A stretch of 64,000 nucleotides of DNA. Source: Glossina fuscipes. Taxonomy: Eukaryota; Arthropoda; Insecta; Diptera; Glossinidae. Location of the stretch: contig NW_023998426.1 in assembly GCF_014805625.2 (NCBI RefSeq), forward strand, positions 2,487,002 through 2,551,001, written 5' to 3'. The position numbers were made by a program, and so were the translations under genes. Below are positions 36,371 to 49,065 of this stretch, piece after piece. A model generated the notes under the pieces. The model had not been told where the DNA came from and did not search any database. It saw only the letters and a program-made list of their open reading frames with translations. The number at the start of each line of letters is the position of its first letter. The first letter of the stretch is position 1.

Positions 36371-38573
36371 GTGACTATCTAAACTTTTTCCTTATCAGAA
36401 TAGTCGCATTCGGAACAACTAATCTTATGGACATCTTGAAATCGGCTATAGAACATAATATCAATTTAATATATTATTTTATTAAAACAACAAATAGGTC
36501 CAATATCCAACCTTCTATTCTAAAATAGAGCCGATAGCCCATTTAGGTAGCGGTCAGTATATAAAATAAATAAAAAACTTTTTCCTTTTTTTTTAACGGA
36601 TCACTCAACGTATGTCGTCTCTAGATATAACGCTGTGCTGGCTGACTAGAATGATCTGGCAGGAGAGGGAGGCGGAGAATGACCGCTGCCTGATAGCTGT
36701 ATCTCTGTGTATGCCTTGACCGATTGAGAACACCAACAAAAAAAAAAAAGGATAAATGAATACGCATTGGACGGACGGGTGGAGAAGCTTGAATGCATTC
36801 GGCAAATGATTCTGAATTGATCGACAAAATAAATGATGACATAGTTTAACGCATAAGAAGAAGCATGCTATGAGTATAAGAAATTTTAATCTAAGCCGTA
36901 AACAATATCAATGTCGCTCTATTAGGACACTAGAACTTAGTTCAGCGAAAACAACAAAATGCTTGAACAAAATTTAGATCAATTTACCGGAAACAGCAGA
37001 AAATTTTAGTTTAATAAAAGTTAACGACAGCCTTCCATGTTGTAAATGTTTGGTTATGATTGATTATCTGCTTATCGATAACTAGCGGTTATGATATTCA
37101 TACGGATGGCCTGAATTTAAAGAGCTTTGGTCATGTCACCGATTCTGTTTCATATATGCATCAGTTGTTGTTGTTGCTGTTGTTGTTTATGACAATTTAC
37201 CAAAGTCTATTGACGGAAATTTTCCCCGTTGTCTGTTATATAAGCAAACCGTAGTACAACCGGCATGCTGTGCGTAACTTAAGCACAGAGTGAGTGCAAA
37301 TTTACACGTACGCGCGTGTATACACAATTCTTATCTGCAAGAATTACGTTTTCCTTTTTTTGTTGCCCCTTTTTTTTTTTTTTTTTTTTTTTTTTTGTTC
37401 GCTTAACATAAGCCTGTTTGGATTTAGGTTTAGTCAGTCGGTGTGTACACGTAATCAGTAGCTGTTGCTTGAGTTTACGTTATTGTTATTACTGCTACAG
37501 TTTTTGCTTTGTTGTAAACACATACGAGAAGTTCTCTATCGAGGAAGAGAGCTTTACCTACATTCGTACAATATCCTCAGTTTGCAGTTATAATAGATAC
37601 GAGCAACAGTTCTTTTTTAAAAAAAGGATGCAATTCACTTGATATTGATATTGAATCAATCTTTTTTCCAAAGCCGGTTGTCATGTTATCCTAGCTCTGT
37701 ATTAATTTGAAGGATGTGAAGGATGAGAAAATGCAAACCCAACCATCGACAAATTAGGAATATCACAGACCAGAGAGGCACTACATGTGCTATTCTCGAT
37801 TCAAACATCAGGAAATAGGTTTGATGGATCACATAAACTGCATTTATGCTTAAATAGTTTCTGTCAAAAAGCTCAATTTAATGCACGCCACACGATTTCG
37901 CGGTAGTCAAATACTCGTAATAGGAAAAATCGCAATCGATGACCTTCTCGTACTAATAAGTACAAGGAGAGAATACATGGTAACGCTGTCTTTAATCATG
38001 TGTTGTTTTTCTTATTACGTTAAAGGTAAAATTGCTATATGATAGAGAAGAGCATGGAGTCGAGCTTGTTTATCAATTAGCTAATTACTCGGATTATTAC
38101 ACTCTAGATCCAGACGTCTTTTAACCTTACAAAAAAATCGACTACTCTTAGGATGAGAAATCATATACTTATTCAGGTAAATGTATCCAAGAAGAATTAA
38201 CTCGAAAGACCACCATATGGGTTATCTGGGCCCTTTTCACCCTACAAGCATCAAGAAGATAGTTATGAAGACAGGAAAACGAAAATTTCGCGGATCCATC
38301 AAAAAACCATAATTTAAGAATGGTCGTAATCTGCCCATATACGCGGCCATAATAGATCAGGAACTGAGATAACCTCGGAACAATGCCAATAAATTTTTCA
38401 TATTTTCGTTTGTGAATTTTGATGCTATGAAAATATTTCCGAAAATCGGTTACCTAAATATTAATTGGGCAGTTCGCTTGAAAGTAAGTTCATAGACGTA
38501 TTGAACATTCGCAGTTAGCTACAAAATTTTTACTCTAATTTATTTCTAAGCTATTCTAACGCTCACTAACATC
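36371..38573. other. No gene; poly-T at 37370-37396
   Basis: AT-rich, largely unique sequence with a TTG/CTG trinucleotide patch near 37163-37188. GGACGGACGGGTGGAG near 36769-36784 with ATTCTGAATTGATCGAC near 36809 suggests a family A fragment too short to call. Confidence 0.55.
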
Positions 38574-38602
38574 ATTTGCATATAATTGCAAATAATTTGC
38601 AT
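38574..38602. promoter_or_regulatory. Two ATTTGCAT octamers 21 bp apart
   Basis: ATTTGCAT occurs at 38574-38581 and 38595-38602, with an inverted near-match (ATTGCAAAT) between them at 38585-38593. ATTTGCAT is the classical POU-domain octamer, and a 21-bp spacing is about two helical turns. AT-rich DNA yields such matches by chance, so regulatory function is only a possibility. Confidence 0.25.
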
Positions 38603-40059
38603 ATAAATTAGGAATTGGTTTTCATGTGGGCAGATCAGAACTAGTCTATAACTTTGCCGTCATAGTCGATGAATGAATGCAAGCAGGACAGGATGTGAGC
38701 TGTTTGTCTTCACTTCGGTGGTTGTGGCCATGTAACGACTGTTATATATCGAACTGACCTCTTTTGGCGGAAATAGGTATACGTAAAACGTGGTACCGAT
38801 CTAGCGTTAGTTCGAACCGGATACCATATTATTAATATAATCCTATCGGTTACGATATATTAACATGGTGTGCACACCAAGTTTAAAATTCTTGCGATAA
38901 TGAATAAAATAATCTAAATGTGGCAACGTTGGTTCAATAAAAAATCTCTGACTTATGACAAGGTTGGAAAAAGAGGAATTTATTTGGAAATTAATGGGAG
39001 GAATTGAATTCGGAAAATAAAGAAAGCTAAAATTAATTAAAATTAAATAAAATTAAATAACATTAAGAATATTTATGTGCAGCTTCGGGCACATATTCTC
39101 GTGTATTACGTATGGAATAAAAAAAAAAAAAGAAAAAGTAAAAGCAGTAGCAGTAAAAATTGTCCTTGTTCTCGAATGCTCGGAAGTACAAGTGTTGTGA
39201 ATTAGTGCGTATGTATGGAATTGTTGGAGAGAAATTTCTTTAGCTTGTACTAGTTCTAGGATCTGTTAGTAAGCGCATGCAGCAATTTCGCGTAATGTAA
39301 AAACAAAAAAAAAAAAAAAAAAAAAAGAAGAAAATAACTTCGCATTTATGTACACACTTGAACAGACCTTAAATTCGCATATACACGCAAGAAGCATTCT
39401 TTCTATAACTAAACAAAAGTGGAATGCTTATAACAGCGTATAGTTGGTAAATTAAATGCTGTTGCTAACAGAAGACAATCACCAGCAACCACAATGAAAA
39501 TAATAACAGCAACAGCAATAGCAACAACAACAACAACAACAACAAGAACAATAACAATAAAAGAATAATCAGACAGATAGGCACACGCGCTCACACATAT
39601 CTATTTACATATGTATACAATATTTATATATATATATATACAAGCCCATATATACATATACATGTACATATACATTGGTATAAATATATATAATATGTGC
39701 ATACCATACATATACATATCATGATGGTAAGTTGAAAATTGTGGCAGTGGCATGGCATGGCACGGCATGGCATGGGTAACTAGAACACTAAATCAACGCC
39801 GTGAAAAAGAAGCGCATAAGGAGAGTTATAATTTCCAACTATACAGGCATATACATACAACATTACGCTGCGCTACCATCTCTGCTGGCATTGCGAGTGA
39901 TTTCATTTTTTCTTTCATTTTTTCATTTTCATTTCCTTTTGTTTTCAATAGTTCCGTTTTGTTTGCATCACATGCATGCTGGATGATGCCTGACAGCCTT
40001 TGGCTGAAGTAAATGCCCTCCGTTAAATGCAATGGCTCCCGTTTCATCATCAGTATCAA
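38603..40059. other. No gene; simple repeats
   Basis: The stretch includes poly-A near 39120-39132 and at 39305-39326, CAA/CAG trinucleotides at 39489-39551, and a TGGCA/CGGCA pentanucleotide run at 39746-39775. Confidence 0.65.
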
Positions 40060-40093
40060 CATCAGCATCAGCATCAGCATCAGCATCAGCATA
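40060..40093. repeat. (ATCAGC)n hexanucleotide repeat
   Basis: Five to six units of ATCAGC are preceded by degenerate ATC units. They create alternating Asp-Ala or Met-Leu minus-strand frames, which are artefacts. Confidence 0.9.
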
Positions 40094-40266
40094 GTGATCA
40101 TCATCGGCATCGTTAATATTTTTACAAGGCAATACTTTAGTGAAATTGTGGCAAAAATTGCTCAGGATTGAATCTGTCTGTCCACATACAGCTACATTAA
40201 TGGCAAACACATGCATGCACACATTCATAGGCATTCATACACATTTGTTTGATTATATACAGATAG

Positions 40267-40306
<40 letters not shown>

Positions 40307-40710
40307 TATCATATATATACAATGCAATGTGTTTGTAAGAATGGTAGAAGCATAAGCAGCCCAAGTCAGTATTTACTACCAGTAGTATGAATAAAGAGAG
40401 CGCAATCCAAGATACTCACATTTTTCATGAATGATTGTGCTTTTCATTATTATTACCGCTGCTTTAAACATTTTTGTTATTGCTGCTAACGTTGGTGCGC
40501 GTTCCGCTGTTGTTATTCGTTGCATACGCTCTGCCAATCTTATTCTTCTGCTATTTCTAAATTACAATTAAATGCCTTTGTCTGGTTTACGAGCATACAT
40601 ATGTAATAGTATATATACATATATATATATATATATATAATATGTATGTGTATATGGGTCTCTGTGTGTATGTGTATGTGTGTATGCATGCATACAGATA
40701 AATGTGATTC

Positions 40711-40761
<51 letters not shown>

Positions 40762-42654
40762 TGTGTATTATATGTATTGTATATAAGTCTAGCGTTGCTG
40801 TTGTTATTGTTCTTGTCGTCGTCAGTTACCAATAGCCCCAAGTTATTGACTGTTGTACACTTGATTAAAAATATTGTGCCACAAACACAATATCCCTCTC
40901 AGCCCTAGTGGCGTCTCTTTGTTCTCTTACTTCAAACTGATATTGATTTTTATAAACACTACGAATGCTTGTAAGTATGTTAAACAAGTTATTTAGTAAG
41001 TAAATGGCCAGAAAGTTGACCACGTGTAATACATGTCGCTGGCTGACATGTTGACATGTCGTAAAAAAAAAAAACTTTTCACCGTTATTTATGTTATTTC
41101 TCTGTATTGCATACGATTGGTTGCTTTTTTTGCCTTTTGTCAAGTAGATGATGGACTAAGTAAACTAAATTTGTCTTAAAGGTTCGTCCATCTCATCCAT
41201 TCTTTTCGCCTAATCGCGAAACTCATAAATGATCCGAAGCTGCCTAAAGCAACTTAAAAATCGTTCAGATATTTTTCTCAAATATTTCAGCTAAAAGTCA
41301 ATGGAATTCATCCATTCATCCGTTTACCCAAACATTTTATAACAAGAGATTCCCTGAAAAACTAATCACATCCAAACTCAAATCCACTCGAATTTTAAGC
41401 CCTTTTTAACATTTTCAATCATTTTGCGAAGGTTGACTTCGAGCCGAACACAGCTTTCGTTACTTGAACCTTACGATTTAGTGTGACGATGCTGTGCCTT
41501 TTTCATTTTTTGCACTTGTTCGTCTACGTGAGTGCTTAAGTTTTTCTTTCTTGTTTTTTTTTTTTTTTTTTTTTTTTTCATTTGCCTCTAATTCAATACA
41601 GAATTCCAACAAATCTGTCGTCTTCGACCTCAACAATATATATTGCGATTTATGGTCAACCATTATTTTAGGCTCAATGGCAGTTTCTCTAATAGGAAAA
41701 TTTGCTTAAAACACAAATGCAACGCAAATGCACACTGAAGCTAAATAACACACAAATAACGGACTGTGAATGAAGTCTCTTGAATAAAATGCTCAGATAT
41801 ATTGAACTCGGAGTCACTAACATTACACAGCAGAGCTGATTTTTACTCCATCTCCGTTTCATTTCTAATGAAATTTCATTGCTTTAAAGAAAATTCATTA
41901 AAAACTTTTTAAACATAACTTTTTGCAAAGCAATTTAAATGTAGTTAAGAAGCAGAAGGAAAGTGATAATCGCATTGAGGAATAGAAGGATGAACTATTC
42001 TTAAGTATCCAGCGAATTAAGTAGATTCAAAATGGTGACATTGGGGATTTTCGAGTTCGAGCATTTGATTTCACCAAACTTTGTATGAGTAGATGTCATC
42101 GCGCACAGGAATATCATATTAGACGTATCTCAATAACCTGCTGATTAGAATCATGTTTATAGCTTTCCTTTTTGGATAGCCCTTACATTTGATCAAATGT
42201 TATATCATTACATGTCGTAGAGTATAGCGTAGTAGAATGAGCCTTCAATTTAAATGTATTCCGAAAAAGGATAAAGAAAAGGATTTTTAGTGAATTGTGA
42301 AATCCTTCTCTTTGCATTGGTCATCTTCCAGGATAGCAACTTTAGAAGTGGACCAAGTAAGAACTGAATTTTTCCCTTCCATCTCATATCTTTGCAATCA
42401 TATAGTAGATGAGGGCTAGGTGGACTTTGCTAATTATTTATGCTCAGTGGTGGCTGTGACAAATGCAAGAACAAAATGCATTCTTTCGTCTCTCGCTTTA
42501 ATGCCATACGTGTGAGTAGATTAAAGAGCATTTTAAAATGCTTTCAAGTTTTCTATTACTGTGAGTATAGTAATGAGCTTATATATCCAATTGACCGTTT
42601 AAAGTTCAGATCGAAGTCTTCGATTTCGCCAGAGGGAAAGTTATTTTTTTTTTT
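40094..42654. other. No gene; long (AT)n tracts
   Basis: (AT)n lies at 40269-40304, 40611-40640 and 40711-40758, and poly-T at 41554-41578. The remaining sequence is unique and AT-rich without recognisable coding content. Confidence 0.65.
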
Positions 42655-42712
42655 ATTAACGGCAATGAAATCCGCAGCTATGTGATCGCCGGTTCAAATC
42701 TCAATTAAACTA
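42655..42712 (+). mobile_element. Possible SINE box-B remnant
   Basis: GCCGGTTCAAATCTCAATTA matches the box-B region of the SINE-like copy at 24514-24530. No matching box A is present upstream, so this is a short fragment or coincidence. Confidence 0.25.
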
Positions 42713-42844
42713 GAGCTGAAATCCGCAACCACTATGCAACTGCTTATCTTGTTTTGGGCTTTCGCATAGGCGATTAGATAAAAGGTACGACTATCAAGCG
42801 TGTATTCGCGACCTCAAAGCCCAAAGCGGTTTAACCACTGAGGT

Positions 42845-42990
42845 CATACCACAGTCCGTAAGGGCTTAACACATACCGATTAAGCACACATCCAATAGGC
42901 TGTGATCCCTTTCTCTTTCCTGCATAGAGGACATCCTCTTGACATTGGATGCTGTCCTTTGGGGAATCTGCATAAAGATGCGACCCACAG
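42845..42990 (+). repeat. Possible dispersed repeat family B copy (plus)
   Basis: TACCGATTAAGCACACATCC, AATAGGCTGTG and CCCTTTCTCTTTCC follow family B plus order, with weaker identity than other copies. Open frames on both strands here (42880-43104, 42902-43201) overlap it. Confidence 0.4.
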
Positions 42991-44689
42991 AAAAGCACAG
43001 CATCTTATCCTTACTTCATCATTCATAGAGCAATTAATCGCGACTGCTTTATGCGTTGAGAGAAGAATGAAATTCGTAGGTAGATATGAAGTTAAATTTT
43101 CCACAGGGATGCGAACATTTCATCATTTTCCAAGACCCCAAACCACTTCTCGAATGCGCTTTCTCAAGGGCTATACTTGTACAAAAACAGAGAATCCATG
43201 AATGTATGTAAACAAATTTCGCGAACCATCCTAAGGAACGCAATCCTAGATAAAGGAAAACTTTCCAGAATTTACCTTATTAGTGAGGCATTAAATATTC
43301 CTTTCAGCCGTACGTAACTTTCCGCTTGGTTTATATTATTTTTAATTATGAAAAATTCTTTATTGTGCTTTTTCCTTTAAGTGCTATAACAACGCGTCAT
43401 GAACAGAAAAAAAAAAGTACATTAAAACGGTTTTTTTTTTTCTTTTATTTTTTTTATTTTTTTGTTTTTTTTATTAAAGGGACTTATACTTTGCGAAAGA
43501 TAATTACAATTTCATGCTATTATATGGAGATATATGAGAAGCATAAACAACGACAACAATAATGAAAAGAATGACGATGCAGGTGACAGTTAACCGTAGT
43601 TTAGTTATCATTTACTACTAGTCTTAATGCCATTCAATATTCATTTAGAAGGAGAGGCATTCGGTTACATACTTGCAAAAAGACAAAGGCGTTCAAATGT
43701 AAAGGGCTTAAGAGATAAGTACATTCTCATACAAACGAGAAGAGAATTAAGTATGTGTGCAGATACCCAGTAACGTTTAATGAGCTCCTCTGTAGCCTTC
43801 CTTAAATCTTTCTTTCTTTCTCTCTCTCACTCTCGCCTAGCTTTTATCACTACACATTAAAGGAAAGGAAAAAACTGTTGAAATGATAATCCAGTCAAGT
43901 CTATGTCGAAATCACTAAATTCTTTTTAAAGGACTGAAGATAGAATGATATCATCGCCATAGCATTTTGCTGCAACAAAGATGGTGATTGACTCAGTAAT
44001 TTTTCGCAGATAGAGAGGCAAAGTAAACAACTGGTCAACAAACTGTTACACACTGGGCATCTATCTTGAACATTTTCAAGAGCGAACTACTTACCCACTG
44101 TCCACAGTAAGCATAAAGGGTGGCCTCTAATAAAAACTAAGGCCATAACTGCATACATTATACACATAGAAAGGTAGTTCGTTCCAAGGCGTCTGACCAT
44201 CCTTCCATTCCTTTTTTTTGTTTCGAAAAAATGCATATTCATATTCTTCTTAGTTTTTCATTCCTTTCTTTTTTTTTTTTAAAGGCATTTTCATTTCCAA
44301 ATTAATCACCACTTATAACCGCCACTGCAGTGTGCATAACAATTTGCCCATACTTTTGCATAGGGATTTTATAGCTTTTGATCTGCTGGAAGGCTGCTAC
44401 AGCTTTTGCCCACTTAAGTCTATGTAATGCGTATATTTTAAGCTCACAAGATAAAACTTAGTGCATACACTTTAGCAAATTGAGCAGAAAACATTTGAAT
44501 ATGGCCCGTAATGGTAAACTGTACAAAAGCTATATGAAAATGTTGCTTATAACAACTAAGGTGCAACACTTTAATCAAACGAAAAAACTTTCCAAGTTAT
44601 TTTCCCACAATATTGAGATATTGACTCAAATCGAAGCTACGCTACTAAAACTTCTCAGAATATCCAGCAAATAGGATTTATTCTGTTCT
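42991..44689. other. No gene; T-rich run at 43431-43474
   Basis: AT-rich sequence with a long T-rich tract, a CTTT/CTCT pyrimidine patch near 43809-43832 and no convincing exon. Confidence 0.55.
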
Positions 44690-45090
44690 ATGGGAAATTA
44701 ATTTAAAAGCGCCAAGTATTGTAATCAAGTTAATAAACTGACTATGAAAACCTTTTACAGTCTCGAAAAGCATTGCCGAGAGATCGTATTTGCGCTGACC
44801 TTGGAAAGGTAGTCTTATGTAGAATTTGTTCTGTTTTGTTGGTTTCAAACCCAGCACACATCACTGATTGATTATAATGATTTTCTATCGATTTTAAAAA
44901 GTGTAGCCGAAGCAAAATCGCCAAAGGCCTGCAAAGAAAAAAATTTGTGCCTAATGCCCAGAAGAACGCGAAAGAAGAATAGTAAGTTAAGCGGAAAATT
45001 AACTTCAGAGCGCTAAGTATTGCAATAAAATCAATAAATTGTCTGTGGAAAGATTCTACGGCCTTTGGGAAGGCATTGTCGGGAGTTCGA
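44690..45090. repeat. Local direct duplication, ~300-bp offset
   Basis: GAAATTAATTTAAAAGCGCC followed by AAGTATTGTAATCAAGTTAA (44694-44733) is repeated with substitutions as GAAAATTAACTTCAGAGCGC then TAAGTATTGCAATAAAATCA (44995-45034). AAAGCATTGCCGAGAG (44767) corresponds to AAGGCATTGTCGGGAG (45070). The sequence between belongs to the first unit. A third distant resemblance may lie near 49390. Confidence 0.6.
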
Positions 45091-46029
45091 AGCTGGGAAT
45101 TATCATAATGTGGTTTACCTTAAAATATTAATTTCTGAAGACATATCAAGGAAATATAACGATAGCTGACCAAATCTTTGCAAGTTAATCTTAAAAGTCA
45201 GTGTACATAGCCGAAGTGGAAAATGATGGGATTGTGATTGCCTCGTGTTTGCCATGCTTCGCAATGTTCCTTTCAATTGAAAGAAAAAAGCCAATCGGAA
45301 AAAGATTTATTCCTGTTTATGTTCGAAAATTCCAGAAACTTTTATTACTGGTGTCAGTGGATAATCGTTGATGCGAGAAAAGACCATGGAGTCCTTATTT
45401 AAGTTCCCTTTGTCATGAATTGTTCAAGACCACATTTCTTTGCATTCATTATAGACTCCTGCCACCATTACTTTATTTTATTGTGCGTGTACGCATCAAA
45501 TCTATCATAAGCCGCACTTTCAATTGCTTTGTGTGCACCATATGGTTACTTAAGAGATGGATAGAAATGCACTTTTATTTAAGTGATAAGACCAGTGTGC
45601 AAAGGTCGATGTTTGCTCCAAACAAACGAAACCCTCACTAGGGTAAGTTATCAACCGCAACTAATGCATTGGGAACGTAAAGTCGCAGCAATAAGTCGAA
45701 AGTCATCACCTACGACAAAGCAGAAGAGAAATTTGACAATTTTCCTTACCTTCAATGAAAGGAAAGGTAATAAGAACAGGAGGATGTTATTAAGCACACA
45801 CAAAATTGAAAAAAAATATATATTTTGCAAAAATATTCAAACCACTAGAACCACTCTCTGAAAACATCTCCAGCTGAAGGCGCTCTGCGACATGCAGTGT
45901 AAGTGTTCCAAATTCCTTAGGATACTTTGCAAATATTGACTTTTGTGCGATTGGCCAGTGGTTGAATGAACAAACTCAGTTTTCCACCGTAAAAAATGGC
46001 CACTCTTTTACTACAAATGGCGAATAATG
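45091..46029. other. No gene recognised
   Basis: Unique AT-rich sequence. A good donor-like AGG|GTAAGT occurs at 45640 but no matching acceptor-bounded exon is apparent. The 92-codon frame at 45583-45861 is basic and unrecognised. Confidence 0.5.
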
Positions 46030-46290
46030 GCCTTCTGTTAAACACCCTACACCACCTATAACTACACAATCGTTCATATAAAGGTTTTTTTAATCAAGGC
46101 TTTAGGTGGGAAGAAGTAAAAAAATCTCTGCGATCCGAACCCTTTTTTAATAGCGCGCGTCCTTGGAGCAAAACACCAAAGCCGTCAGAATATTTTAAAA
46201 GGTGCGAAGTCTGAAGTCCTTCTGGAAGTCTCATACATCCGTACAAGCTTTATAGGCACTTGCACCACAAGATAGGGTATAAAAATGCTT
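46030..46290 (+). repeat. Dispersed repeat family A, internally deleted copy (plus)
   Basis: ACACCCTACACCACC, GCGATCCGAACCC, AATAGCGCGCGTCCTTGG, TCATACATCCGTACAAGC and the terminal TTGCACCACAAGATAGGGTA with TAAAAA are in plus order. It pairs with the minus copy at 46660-46985 in a convergent arrangement. Confidence 0.65.
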
Positions 46291-46659
46291 ACGTTAATGT
46301 ATCAAAAATCTATTTTTTTTTTTTTTTTTTTTTTTTTGGTATGTTGAACAGAGATGGACTAAGCTAACACTTTGCTGGGGAAAGTTTTTTTAAAGATATT
46401 ATATGAAAAATATTGAAATTGTTTCGGTCATGGTGCTCTTGCTGTTTTGACTAATCGTGTTTTGAGAAAAATGCGTTTAATGTAAAATTACGTTTAAAAA
46501 TCAAATTCTCCGACCCTTTAAAACTTTTCCACGCCCGAAATTGTCTTTGTATGTCATTTCTGATTATTTAAGGGCTCATTTCCATCAAGCGAAAGAAAAA
46601 TTAATTTGATAAAAAATTGACAGTGGTCTGTTGTCCCTCAAAGAAATTCTATTGTTATC

Positions 46660-46985
46660 CCTTATGCCACTTGTGGTGCAAGAGTGTATACAAAGCGACT
46701 TGAGAGAGACCCAACTTTTATTATAACGAACGACGCAGAAAGTGACTCTCTAAGCTTGTCTGATCCGTCTTGTTTTCTTGTGTTCAACAACCGAGTCGAA
46801 ATTTTTGAAAAATTTCAATCAAATCCGGTATTACGCAGTTATTTTTTGAAAGTGCTTCGGATCGGACCATTTTTTCGACTCCTTCCCATATACATCGTTT
46901 TATGAATTACTTTATTAAGTGAGCTGGTGGTATGGAATATTTAATAATGGACCGTGATCCACCATTGTGTTTTTATTTGTTGTCC
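46660..46985 (-). repeat. Dispersed repeat family A, copy (minus)
   Basis: ATGCCACTTGTGGTGCAAGA, GACCCAACTTTTATTATAAC, GTCTGATCCGTC, GGATCGGACCATTTTTTCGA, CTCCTTCCCATATA and TTTAATAATGGACCGTGATC with CACCATTGTG are all present and in order. This is one of the best preserved minus copies. The 73-codon frame at 46684-46905 is inside it. Confidence 0.75.
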
Positions 46986-47817
46986 ATTGTTGCCATATTG
47001 CCAACACACTTTTGCGATCTTATTCGCATAGAAAGTAGTTTTATAACATGAGGTCAGCAATGAACACTACGCGTATATATAGTAAGTATTGATGAAAGTA
47101 CTTTCGTATCAAAATAGGTTATTCCACTAATTCCACTATTTTCCTTTTGATCATGTTACCATGTATTCATTCTTGCTGTGCCGGCATAGGATATATTAAT
47201 AAATTATTGACGTTACCTCTGTACAGAAGCGATTGCTGTCGAATTCTTTCGACGAAAAATTATGTTTAAAATTGAAAAAATATCACAGTTGGTGCAGTGA
47301 ACAATAAAATAATAAAAACAAAAAAAAAACAAAAAAAAAAAATTCCAATAATATACAAAAATACTTTCGTATTTTTAATACTACGTCGTCTGCTTATGGA
47401 CATAAACGTAAAGAAATTTTGTACTTTAACAGTCACAAAATATTGTTTCGAATGTCTGCAATATAAACGCTCCGTGTCATTGCAGATGTTAGCTTATACC
47501 ATCTGACAAGTAATTCATGTCGCGCATAAGGAATTCTACATACACACATTCTTACCGACGGTACGGCTCCGTTACAAACCCACACTACAACTATTTTTTC
47601 TTTCACTTGTTTTTCTTGCTATCAACTGCAAATGCTGTTTGAAGATTTCATAGTTTTGTGGTCGCGTACACACAAGAGTTTGGAAACGGTTTGCAACACC
47701 ATCCGCCATAGTAGTGGAGAGAAGGACTTAATACAATATAGCAAAAGCAAAAAAAAAAAAAAAATTTAATTGTGGCATAGCATTTATAGTTTTTTGTGGA
47801 TCTTTGAAAAGCCATCG
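46986..47817. other. No gene; A-rich run near 47319-47342
   Basis: AT-rich sequence with A-rich homopolymers near 47319-47342 and 47749-47764. Confidence 0.55.
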
Positions 47818-48058
47818 TTAGATTATTCTTTCATTTTCTCTTATCCATGTTTCACTGTACACCGCGCCGTCGTTTTCGCAAGCGGCCTTAAATTTCCATT
47901 CGCCATTCTCCGTACACTGGAGGTGTCGAGCATTAGATGTAAACTGCGCTTTATAAGTCATATTTGTTTGCATTGGCGTGGAAGGGAAATTAATCCTATT
48001 CTTGCATTTCCAAGCTTGCGCTTTCTGGGTGCTATAAGCGCAAGGATAAGTCCTCAAA
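47818..48058 (-). CDS. Candidate exon or small gene fragment, Cys-containing (unknown)
   Basis: This patch is less AT-rich than its flanks. The minus strand is open for about 80 codons, and further upstream into a poly-A patch. The translation has several cysteines and the segment LQCTENGEWKFKAAC, whose C-x-x-N-G-x-W-x(4)-C layout recalls the last part of a sushi/CCP module; the rest of such a module is not evident. No ATG fits a start, and I cannot defend precise splice sites. The plus strand is also open here (47770-48096), as expected for compositionally unusual DNA, so coding strand and function are uncertain. Confidence 0.25.
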
Positions 48059-48261
48059 TTCGTATTATGGCGTATTGGTGTAATTACAAGAAATAAAGCA
48101 TTTTTTTTTTTTCCAAATATTCTCTCGAACTGAAGGGTATCGGAGATTCATTTTAAAGCGTCCTATACTCTTTTTCTTCCTTTTTTTTTTTTTTTTTTTT
48201 TTGCAGAATTTTATTCGATATTATTTTCCATTTCGAGGGTGTTTTGCACCACTACGCTTTC

Positions 48262-48297
<36 letters not shown>

Positions 48298-48954
48298 CGT
48301 ATATATTATTTTCGTAGCATACGAGTAGTGTATGTAGTTTCATTCTATGTGTGTGTGTGTGTGTGTATATATTTGTGATACGATATATTTATCGCTATCA
48401 TCATTATTATCAATAACGTACAATCATTGCTGGCCTCATTGCATACCACGAACATCAACCGGATAGCGACAAATTGCACTGATGAAAAAAATTTTATGTT
48501 TTCTGTCTATGTTTGCTTGCAATATTGTTGCATTTAAAGTCAAGGGAGCACAATACACAACAAAACGTCTTCACGCTTCGTTGGGCGAAAGGGAAAAATG
48601 CCGGCTAAATAATGTTACGTCAATCGTATTAAAAACAGCTATAACAACAACAGCAACAGCAACAACAAGAAAAGCAGACAAAAGCATTATACACGAAAGC
48701 GATTTTTCATTGTATTTGTAATTGAGGAAATTAAACTAAATTTTGCCCTTCGATTTGTTTCTTTCAAAGTTCTTCTTCTGTTTCTTATATCAATTCACAG
48801 CACCGAGTCAGTTTTTTTCTTTGCAAGCGCACATTTGGAAATGCGCCTCAGTTATTGATGTTTGCGAGCACAGTCGTGAAGAAATTCAGTTTGGATTTAA
48901 CTATCATTATTCAATTAATTGTTTCGCTCTGCTTAAAAGCCTTTCCATCTGTCT
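48059..48954. other. No firm gene; microsatellites and one small ORF
   Basis: The stretch includes poly-T at 48181-48202, (AT)n at 48263-48295 and (GT)n near 48350-48367. The 79-codon frame at 48482-48721 begins with a signal-peptide-like segment (MKKILCFLSMFACNIVAF) but ends in CAA/CAG-encoded Thr/Ala. It is most likely chance. Confidence 0.5.
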
Positions 48955-49065
48955 TTGCTCTCTCATCCAGCTACAAGGCGAACAGACGGACGAACAAGCT
49001 TAAATCGATCGGTATAATAATAAAAGGTGGGTTTCTTCGGAATGTTGCATACATCTGCGCCGAAT
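48955..49065 (+). repeat. Dispersed repeat family A fragment (plus)
   Basis: GAACAGACGGACGAACAAGC, TTAAATCGATCGGTATAATA with ATAAAAGGTGGG, and TTGCATACATCTGCGCCGAA are in plus order. Confidence 0.7.

Noticed and set aside
39826..40234. Acidic or Met/Leu repeat proteins on the minus strand
   Set aside because: They are translations of the (ATCAGC)n hexanucleotide repeat.
48482..48721. Small secreted peptide gene
   Set aside because: The N-terminus looks like a signal peptide, but the C-terminal part is encoded by CAA/CAG repeats and no promoter or conservation supports it.
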